Below are positions 58,455-64,000 of a stretch of DNA of 64,000 nt, in pieces. The translations under genes were made by a program, and so were the position numbers. The notes under the pieces were generated by a model, which saw only the letters and a list, made by a program, of their open reading frames with translations, did not search any database and was not told the DNA's origin. How positions within the stretch are numbered: position 1 is the stretch's first letter; each line of letters begins with the position of its first letter. Where the stretch lies: contig JBEKHR010000002.1 of the NCBI GenBank assembly GCA_050012175.1, forward strand, positions 124,001 through 188,000, given 5' to 3'. Source of the DNA: CAVROP01 sp050012175. Lineage in GTDB: Bacteria > Acidobacteriota > Terriglobia > UBA7540.

Positions 58455-59027
58455 TTAAACGCTCCTTTCCAAAACGAAGAAGATTCGGTCAAGAACCTCA
58501 AAAGGGTCGTGCAGCGAGATGGGGAGCCGCACGTCCTCCAGCCCAGGGTGGAGGTGGCAGCGCGGCTCGGATAGTGCGTCTGCGTGCGCTGCCTCATTCA
58601 AGTCAAATCGCAAGAATCCTGGCGACGCCGAGGCAGGAGCCTGGTCAGGGAGCTGGTAATGGTATCGAAACCCCACGAGCTGCGACCCCCCATCGCTCTC
58701 TCGTAGAGTCAAAGCGAAACTGAGTCGTGCGCCAGAATCGAAATGAAAATGCTGCGGTGTCAGGCCCTTGTCGAATCCCGGGCCCAAGACGATCGACGCC
58801 ACCCCCTTACTTTGGGTAAACTTCAGGAGCTGGATCGAATTGTTCCTTGTCTTCATGTCCTCGCAACGCCGGAGCAAGTACGCTCGGATTTGGCTAAACA
58901 TCTTGTATGGGGAGGGGAGGGACCGGGCCGCGATTTCCAGATGCGTTCTCTGGTCCATCTCTGCGGCACGCTTCAAAGCGCGGTCACGCGTCACACCAAA
59001 TCCCCCCGGCCAAGGAGAACCAGCCAT
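58455..59027 (-). CDS. Hypothetical protein, third gene of NTPase operon
   Basis: 190 aa from ATG 59027 (ATG 58958 is an alternative). The N-terminal half is helical; the C-terminal part ends with FRYHYQLPD, RFDLNEAAH, PRCHLHPGLEDVRLPI and DPFEVLDRIFFVL. The latter pattern (CHLHPG...P.EVLD) resembles proteins annotated in toxin-antitoxin-type contexts, but I cannot name the family firmly. It overlaps the middle gene by 37 bp, so translation is coupled. Confidence 0.7.
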   Translation of the reverse strand: MAGSPWPGGFGVTRDRALKRAAEMDQRTHLEIAARSLPSPYKMFSQIRAYLLRRCEDMKTRNNSIQLLKFTQSKGVASIVLGPGFDKGLTPQHFHFDSGARLSFALTLRESDGGSQLVGFRYHYQLPDQAPASASPGFLRFDLNEAAHADALSEPRCHLHPGLEDVRLPISLHDPFEVLDRIFFVLERSV

Positions 59028-59578
59028 TCTACGAAGTGAGGTTCGGGAGGCAGTTCCTTGGCTTCAGCCCTCCGGGCGACTTCCTGGTCGCTGAGTTGGT
59101 AATGCTGCCGAAGTTCCTCTAGGCGGCTCTCTCGCTCTTTGTCGGTCATAATACCGGGTTCAGCCCCGGCAAGGAATATGCTCGTGCCGATGAAGCTGCG
59201 GATGTTGGGGGCAAACTGCGCAAGCCGCGCTACAGCATCCGGGGCTATCCACAGCACGACCGGCCCGGTACGTTCCAACGCACTCCGCATTGTATCGAGG
59301 GACGACCACTCACCCGCCTCCAAATCAGCGCCGGCAAATAGAATGACAGCATCATCCTCGGGGTGGTGCAGTTGCTCTCGCAGTATCTGGAAACTGGAGC
59401 CCCTCAATGGCACGACCCTGGTGGGCAACTGAAGAAAAGAATGCAGTTCGGTGCTCAAGTCATCGCAAGCAGCGGCTGGATCACCGCGTGAGCTCAGAAT
59501 AGCGAGCCAGGAATGTTCTCCCCGCATCTCCAGCCGACGGGCAACCTCGACAAATGGTTGACTCGGGAAGTCAGGCAC
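58991..59578 (-). CDS. Hypothetical protein, second gene of NTPase operon
   Basis: 195 aa. The core AILSSRGDPAAACDDLSTEL, VVLWIAPDAVARLAQFAPNI and SFIGTSIFLAG resembles the alpha/beta module with a W-x-(T/A)-P-D...LA..AP motif seen next to STAND-type NTPases. The C-terminal part is helical (ERESRLEELRQHYQLSDQEV). It overlaps the ATPase gene by 8 bp and the third gene by 37 bp. A role in a shared complex is likely; function unknown. Confidence 0.75.
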   Translation of the reverse strand: MPDFPSQPFVEVARRLEMRGEHSWLAILSSRGDPAAACDDLSTELHSFLQLPTRVVPLRGSSFQILREQLHHPEDDAVILFAGADLEAGEWSSLDTMRSALERTGPVVLWIAPDAVARLAQFAPNIRSFIGTSIFLAGAEPGIMTDKERESRLEELRQHYQLSDQEVARRAEAKELPPEPHFVEWLVLLGRGDLV

Positions 59579-60842
59579 TCTTAGGCTCCGGGGCGGGCAT
59601 TACTGATAGCAGCGCGGGGTGGACACGGAAGTCTGTAGACGAGTACTCCAAGACACGCCGCGTGACCAGCAGCTCGACGTTCACCGCTTGACTGACATCG
59701 AACGACTTGGACTTCTCTAGGCGATGGAGGACTTTGATCTCCTCCGGACCCAATCCCCGCAGATAACCTGTGCCCAGTTGCTGCGCTGCGTTCTCAATGT
59801 CGTGAGAGGTGACGGAATCGTGACCCGCGACATATGCCTCCACCCCTGCGTCCCGAGCCAAAGAAATCAGGTCCCGAAGCACGCCCCCGGAGTATTCGCA
59901 GAGCGTGTCCGGAGTGAAGCCCCGCAGCAGGTCGTATCCGTGGCGCTTCTCCAACACGGACTGCAAAAGCCCGCGTTTCGGATCAACGGCAACCACTGGC
60001 ATGTGGTGAACGCCGTCGAAGTGATCGGACACTGATTGCCCGACAGCCGCACCAAACAAGACCGAGAGCGGCGCCGTTGATACAACCGACACCTTGAGCT
60101 CGCGGAACAGTCTTAGATCTTGGCGTGCGACCGACCAAAACCTTGTGGGATCCAGTAACCGATCTAGCCCGTCGAAGATGACCACGGCATCTTTCTGGGC
60201 GTCCTTCGCGAGGGCCAGGAATGCCTCAACAGGGCCACGAATCTCTTTGATATCACGACTAAGGGCGGGAAGCGGCGGTTCCAGCTTACCCGGAACATGC
60301 CGAATGACACCGCGGCGATCACGCTCTAAAAGCCGTCGGCCCTCCTCTGCCCACAACTGTGTGAGCGGCACAGCTACTCGCTTTCCGTAGGCGTACTCTT
60401 TGAGCATGCCGTAGGGCTTGACAAGCTCTTCAAGAGCCATTCGTTCTCTAAGCGCAGGGAAGTCCTCCCACAGTCGCCGGGTTAGCTCCAACCCGAAACT
60501 CGCAAGCAACGCACCCGAATTCAAACTGGATAGATCGGTTTCCGCCGAGATGTCGATGTACAAAGGCAGGACGTGGCCTTGCTCCTGGAGCCAGCGCGCA
60601 GCGAGGATTAGCTCTGTTGTCTTGCCCGATCCGACACCCCCGACCAAGAGCTGCTGGCTTCCCGGCTCGAGGTCCGCCCGCCCGGCTAGTTTCCGGAACA
60701 GAGAGCCGTGCAGGTCCTCGCACACCAGTCCGGCTTCGATCGCGTCCTGAGGAGGAGCAGTAGGATTGAAGGCCTGCATGTAGGCGCGGAACCTTTCCCG
60801 CCTCTGAACTTTGACTTCCGTAGTTGAGGGGGGACTCGACAT
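59571..60842 (-). CDS. P-loop NTPase (STAND/AAA-like), first gene of a three-gene operon
   Basis: 423 aa from ATG 60842; an upstream Met at 60959 is less likely. Walker A is VGGVGSGKTT (67-76) and Walker B VVIFDGLDRL (220-229). Preceding it is a helical N-terminus (RRERFRAYMQAFNP). After the ATPase core (DLRLFRELKVSVVSTAPLSV as sensor region), the C-terminus contains a small winged-helix-like segment (LHRLEKSKSFDV). No known effector domain is fused. The domain combination in three tightly overlapping genes suggests a conflict or signalling system. Confidence 0.78.
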   Translation of the reverse strand: MSSPPSTTEVKVQRRERFRAYMQAFNPTAPPQDAIEAGLVCEDLHGSLFRKLAGRADLEPGSQQLLVGGVGSGKTTELILAARWLQEQGHVLPLYIDISAETDLSSLNSGALLASFGLELTRRLWEDFPALRERMALEELVKPYGMLKEYAYGKRVAVPLTQLWAEEGRRLLERDRRGVIRHVPGKLEPPLPALSRDIKEIRGPVEAFLALAKDAQKDAVVIFDGLDRLLDPTRFWSVARQDLRLFRELKVSVVSTAPLSVLFGAAVGQSVSDHFDGVHHMPVVAVDPKRGLLQSVLEKRHGYDLLRGFTPDTLCEYSGGVLRDLISLARDAGVEAYVAGHDSVTSHDIENAAQQLGTGYLRGLGPEEIKVLHRLEKSKSFDVSQAVNVELLVTRRVLEYSSTDFRVHPALLSVMPAPEPKSA

Positions 60843-61019
60843 GCTCTTCAGTATAAGCCCAAGGCCACGATCAGGCAAAGCAAATGCCTCTCCCCTGGCC
60901 GTACCACCTTTTGAACATTTTGGCCGTGCAAGCGGCAAGGGGTATCCTGACCCGCGCATGCCCGCGCCATACCTTCGCAGGTCCGGGGTGAGAGGAAGAA
61001 TGGCCTTAACAGTTTAGAC

Positions 61020-61048
61020 TTGACAACGTCCGACCAATCGGCTAGATT
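61020..61048 (+). promoter_or_regulatory. Sigma-70-type promoter in a repeat-rich spacer
   Basis: TTGACA (61020-61025), 17-nt spacer, TAGATT (61043-61048). A short frame opens at ATG 61057, about 2 nt beyond the expected start of transcription, and runs into the repeat modules. It may be a relic of a former gene. Spacer 60843-61748 has no convincing gene. Confidence 0.5.
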
Positions 61049-61177
61049 GATAGCGTATGGCAAGAGATGCGGTGCGTTACAGGTGGGAAAAGGACTCTTG
61101 GTCGCCAGCCGGTCAATCCGAGGACCATTCAAGCCGGGAAAAGATCCTTGTGCAGGCTTTCACTGTCAACTGTCCGG

Positions 61178-61640
61178 CGCGGCAGGTTACCCCCCCTCTG
61201 GCGAATGCGCCGCGAAGAAAATTCTTTTTTTGCACGTTCAACACGGGAATGTCTATGAAAACAAAGGACCGCTGTGGAAAAGTGGGGCGGAACCGGGAAT
61301 GTTTATGAAAATAAAGGTAGTTATCCGCTAAGAGCCGGAATATATATGAAAACAGGCAAGTTAATGTTTTTCAATCGAAAATCAACCAGAACCAGCCTTC
61401 GGATCTCCCGCCGCAGCGGGTTGACCGTGCCCTGGAGAATCCACCGCGAAGAAAATTCTTTTCTTGAACGAACGATGCGGGAATGTCTATGAAAACAAAG
61501 GACCGCTGTGGAAAAGTGAGACGGAACCGGGAATGTTTATGAAAATAAAGGTAGTTATCCGTTTGAAGCCGGAATGTATATGAAAACAGGCATGTTAATG
61601 ATTTTCAGCCGAGATCAACCAGGGTCCACTTTGAGACAAA
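61178..61640. repeat. Tandem duplication of a 232-bp three-motif module
   Basis: Unit 1 (about 61178-61410) and unit 2 (about 61411-61640) are diverged copies. Each contains GCGAAGAAAATTCTT, then three motifs GGGAATGTCTATGAAAAC, GGGAATGTTTATGAAAAT and GGAATGTATATGAAAAC in order, with GCTGTGGAAAAGTG and GTAGTTATCCG between them. A related set lies at 9238-9356. Confidence 0.85.
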
Positions 61641-61748
61641 CAGTCCCGCCTCAGATCAGAGCAATCCTCATCTCATTGCGGACTTAATGTCCGTACTTGC
61701 ACTAGGCTGGCATTGCGCCCCCCCCGCCTGCGGGCTTCGAGCAAGGCG

Positions 61749-62609
61749 CTAAAGGCGCGAGCCGCGCGCGTTGGCGATGTGGCAGGGACGTGGCTGGCAA
61801 GAAGGGCAGAAGTGGCTGCTGCGCCCCGCGATCACGATGCGCCGGATCGGACGGCCACAACGACGGCAGGGTTTGCCGGTGCGCTGGTAAACGCGGAGCC
61901 GCTGGGCGTAATTGCCGGGGCGGCCCTCGATGTCCACGTAGTCGCGGAAGCTGGTGCCCTGGAGCTTCACGGCGTGCTCCAGGACTTTCCTGACCGCCTT
62001 GAAAAGGCGCCGGGCTTTGCGGGCGGAAACCCGGCCGGGCTGCGCCAGCGGATGGATGTGGGCCACAAAGAGCGACTCATCCGCATAGATGTTGCCGAGC
62101 CCGGCCAGCAACTGCTGGTTCATCAGCCAGCTCTTGATGGCGCCGCGGCGGGCGCGCATGGCGCTCAGGAACTGCTCCTCGGTCACCTGCTGCGCGTCTG
62201 GCCCCAGCCGGCCGAACGCGGCTTCCAGCTCCTCACGCGTGCAGGAGCGCATCCTGCCGAACCGCCGCACATCGCGAAAGCGCAACTCCTCGCGCTCGCC
62301 GAGCGCCAGCAGCACGTGTGTGTGCGGCTCAAGCGGCGTGTCGCGCGCGGAGACCGTGAATTGCCCGGTCATGCCGAGGCGCACCAGCAGATAACGCGGC
62401 GGCTCGTTTTCGGCGCTGAGCTCGAGGGCGAGCGCCTTGCCCTTGCGCTGCACTGAAACGATAGCGCGCCCCTCAATCTCGGCTGCGAATTGCTCCGGCG
62501 ACCCAACAATGACGCCCGGATGGCGAACGTCAACGGCAAGGATGCGGCGTCCCAGAGCATGCCTCTGGAGACCCTGGGAAACGGTTTCGACTTCGGGGAG
62601 TTCAGGCAT
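61749..62609 (-). CDS. mutM: Formamidopyrimidine-DNA glycosylase
   Basis: 286 aa. Removes 8-oxoguanine and formamidopyrimidines, with AP-lyase activity. N-terminal PELPEVETV with Pro 1 as nucleophile and Glu 2; helix-two-turn-helix (NQQLLAGLGNIYADE); FRFGR-like DVRRFGRMR; and the C-terminal zinc finger CRRCGRPIRRIVIAGRSSHF with CPSC. The ATG gives the required MPELPE start. Nei-like enzymes differ in several of these positions. Confidence 0.96.
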   Translation of the reverse strand: MPELPEVETVSQGLQRHALGRRILAVDVRHPGVIVGSPEQFAAEIEGRAIVSVQRKGKALALELSAENEPPRYLLVRLGMTGQFTVSARDTPLEPHTHVLLALGEREELRFRDVRRFGRMRSCTREELEAAFGRLGPDAQQVTEEQFLSAMRARRGAIKSWLMNQQLLAGLGNIYADESLFVAHIHPLAQPGRVSARKARRLFKAVRKVLEHAVKLQGTSFRDYVDIEGRPGNYAQRLRVYQRTGKPCRRCGRPIRRIVIAGRSSHFCPSCQPRPCHIANARGSRL

Positions 62610-62713
62610 TGGGCACGATGGTCAGGGTTCCGGCCCGCTTAATTCTCTACAGGCGTCCGCTGCGGGCGGATGATACAGGCCCGCCGCCATGTTGATTTGA
62701 CGGAGCTCAGGAG

Positions 62714-63019
62714 CTACACAGCCACCTTGATATCGTTCCCTTCAACCCGGACGGGATAGGTAACGACTTTGACGGAACTGTTCCCGACCATCTCTCCCGT
62801 GCGGACGTTATACTCCCACTGGTGCCAAGGGCAGATGACCACCTCGCCCATGAGTTCTCCTTCGCCGAGCGGTCCGCCTTGGTGCAGGCAGGTGTTGTCG
62901 GTGGCGTAGATTGTGCCCTCCACATTGAAAAGAGCAATAGCCTTCCCCTTCACCTCCACGGCCTTCGCTGATCCCGGAGCAAGTTCGGAAAGGCTCGCAA
63001 CTTTGACAAACTCCGCCAT
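62714..63019 (-). CDS. Rieske [2Fe-2S] ferredoxin-like protein
   Basis: 101 aa from ATG 63019 with a perfect AGGAGG ribosome site. The cluster ligands are in CLHQGGPL (Cys-x-His) and CPWHQWEYN (Cys-x2-His). It is a small soluble Rieske protein of the type serving dioxygenases or nitrite reductases (NirD-like), not a membrane bc1 subunit, since no transmembrane helix is present. It follows nuoB on the same strand, about 85 bp apart. Confidence 0.92.
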   Translation of the reverse strand: MAEFVKVASLSELAPGSAKAVEVKGKAIALFNVEGTIYATDNTCLHQGGPLGEGELMGEVVICPWHQWEYNVRTGEMVGNSSVKVVTYPVRVEGNDIKVAV

Positions 63020-63104
63020 GTACGCTCCTCCTGTGGAAGGGCCGGGCCTGCGCCCTATTTCAGTGATTCCGAGTGGTCTTGAAGTTCCCCGCAAGGAAAA
63101 ATGC

Positions 63105-63680
63105 TTAAGCGATTTGGACCATTTCCGGTGTTCCTGGCTTGCCGATGCGGACGGATTTCTTGAACTCCTCCAACATGCTCTCGTCAAGACGGACCTCGGT
63201 AGGCCGCTTGCTCAGGCTCATGCCGTCAATCTTCTCCTGCAGCTTCAGAAGGGCATAAAAGAGGTTTTCCGGCCGCGGGGGGCAGCCCACCACGTAAACA
63301 TCCACGGGGACGATCTTGTCCACACCCTGAAGCACCGCGTAGGTATTGAACGGGCCACCCACGCTGGAGCATGCGCCCATGGAGATGCACCATTTGGGGT
63401 CCGGCATCTGCTCCCATATACGCTTGATTGGGGGCGCCATCTTCAGCGTCACCGTGCCGGACACAATCATCAGGTCAGATTGGCGCGGGCTGGGGCGAAA
63501 CACTTCGGCCCCGAAACGCGCCATGTCAAAACGCGAGGTGGTGGAAGCAATCATCTCGATGGCGCAACAGGCCAGACCGAAGGTGAGTGGCCAAAGGGAC
63601 GACTTCCGCGCCCAATTGAAAATCTGGTCCACCGTGGTGATTATGAAATTCTGTTCAAAGCGATTCTCAATCCATCCCAT
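63105..63680 (-). CDS. nuoB: NADH-quinone oxidoreductase subunit B
   Basis: 191 aa. Carries the N2 4Fe-4S cluster next to the quinone site of complex I. The ligands are in LACCAIEM (tandem Cys), MGACSSVGG and VVGCPPRPE. The C-terminal 35 residues are typical of the longer NuoB forms. Other nuo genes (nuoA upstream, nuoC downstream) are not seen in the window; Rieske follows instead. No gene was found between 63681 and 63832. Confidence 0.95.
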   Translation of the reverse strand: MGWIENRFEQNFIITTVDQIFNWARKSSLWPLTFGLACCAIEMIASTTSRFDMARFGAEVFRPSPRQSDLMIVSGTVTLKMAPPIKRIWEQMPDPKWCISMGACSSVGGPFNTYAVLQGVDKIVPVDVYVVGCPPRPENLFYALLKLQEKIDGMSLSKRPTEVRLDESMLEEFKKSVRIGKPGTPEMVQIA

Positions 63681-63832
63681 ACGCCCGCCTCAGCCCCTCT
63701 CTTGGAAATACTCAGGATTCAATCCCGAGCCCCTGCCACAAGTTTTATTATACCCCTGGAGCAAAGCCCCAGCCCAACTATAGGTTGACCGAACAGCTCG
63801 CGCGGGCTTCGGAGAGGACAGCGAGTGTCCGT

Positions 63833-64000
63833 TCACTCGGCAGGGGGCTTCAGTTTGCGGACCTCGGCAGCGCCTCGCGCATCGCCGGCGGCGTCGAGGG
63901 CCTGAGCTTCGGCAGTATAGGCTTGGGCATAGGTGGGATCAATCTCGCGCGCCGCATGAAACTGCTCAGCCGCCTCCCGGTACTTGCCGAGTTTCATCCA
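63833..64000 (-). CDS. TPR protein, C-terminal end (truncated by window)
   Basis: The last 55 codons of a gene entering from the right edge. MKLGKYREAAEQFHAAREID and AYTAEAQALDAAGDARGAAE are TPR-type helices. The gene stops at 63833. The rest lies outside the window, so the function cannot be assigned. Confidence 0.7.
   Translation of the reverse strand, partial: WMKLGKYREAAEQFHAAREIDPTYAQAYTAEAQALDAAGDARGAAEVRKLKPPAE

Noticed and set aside
61057..61308. 83-aa gene behind the promoter
   Set aside because: The frame is composed of repeat modules with no protein-like pattern; kept only as a promoter observation.

Overview
This window looks like chromosomal DNA of a GC-rich, diderm, LPS-bearing, aerobic or facultative bacterium, most like an Acidobacteriota (Terriglobia-type) genome. 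Evidence: a lipid A pathway using LpxI instead of LpxH, TonB and RlpA, a complex I gene, several large secreted M1-type peptidases, Pkn-type kinases with FHA partners, and spacers full of short repeats. The phylum is an inference from gene content and style; no rRNA or tRNA gene is present to confirm it.

Layout. 1-1.75 kb: cytochrome c maturation genes ccmB-ccmC-ccmD. 2.3-4.6 kb: an FHA protein overlapping a membrane Ser/Thr kinase. 4.74-5.58 kb: a small transposon-like unit (12-bp terminal inverted repeats, 8-bp target duplication) carrying one nuclease-like gene. 5.66-8.7 kb: the classic SRP RNA-dnaX-ybaB-recR block. 8.7-15.3 kb: a 1-kb repeat-rich spacer, then the two halves of a heterodimeric ABC exporter separated by a four-helix-bundle gene, then lpxB. 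15.6-21.6 kb: M1 peptidase, NDUFAF7-type methyltransferase, secreted HExxH protein, macrodomain, class-I glutamine amidotransferase. 22.3-26.4 kb: a promoter and a three-gene cassette (P-loop-less RecA-like protein, small helical protein, divergent PolB2-like polymerase) resembling a mutasome. 26.6-32.1 kb: secreted protein, AMMECR1, pgsA, hflX, hfq, miaA. 32.4-37.4 kb (minus): fabZ-lpxA-lpxI-Gfo/Idh-TonB. 37.6-46.7 kb: coaE, DUF374 acyltransferase, VapBC, TPR protein, two large secreted peptidase-like proteins, HIT, RlpA. 47-53.2 kb: rhomboid, MsbA-like ABC exporter, leuC/leuD, a membrane-anchored dCTP-deaminase-fold protein. 53.6-58.4 kb: Tat-exported beta-propeller, anti-sigma-type ATPase, a patch of gene remnants, comM. 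58.4-60.8 kb: a compact three-gene P-loop NTPase operon. 60.8-64 kb: duplicated repeat modules, mutM, Rieske protein, nuoB, and the end of a TPR gene cut by the window edge.

Functional links: lpxB, lpxI, lpxA, fabZ, the Gfo/Idh oxidoreductase, the DUF374 acyltransferase and the ABC exporters together cover lipid A synthesis and probably its export. nuoB, the Rieske protein and the NDUFAF7 homologue point to respiration. RecR, MutM, ComM and the PolB2 cassette form a repair/recombination set.

The most striking non-gene feature is the spacer DNA. More than a dozen spacers hold arrays of degenerate 7-bp repeats, usually as array, short unique loop, inverted array (a giant potential hairpin), and each spacer has its own heptamer word. 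They often end within 5-15 nt of the next start codon and sometimes encode the last residues and stop codon of a gene. A second layer consists of GC-rich palindromes (GTAGGGGC/GCCCCTAC and relatives), some inserted in frame inside genes. All long ORFs antisense to recognised genes were left out.
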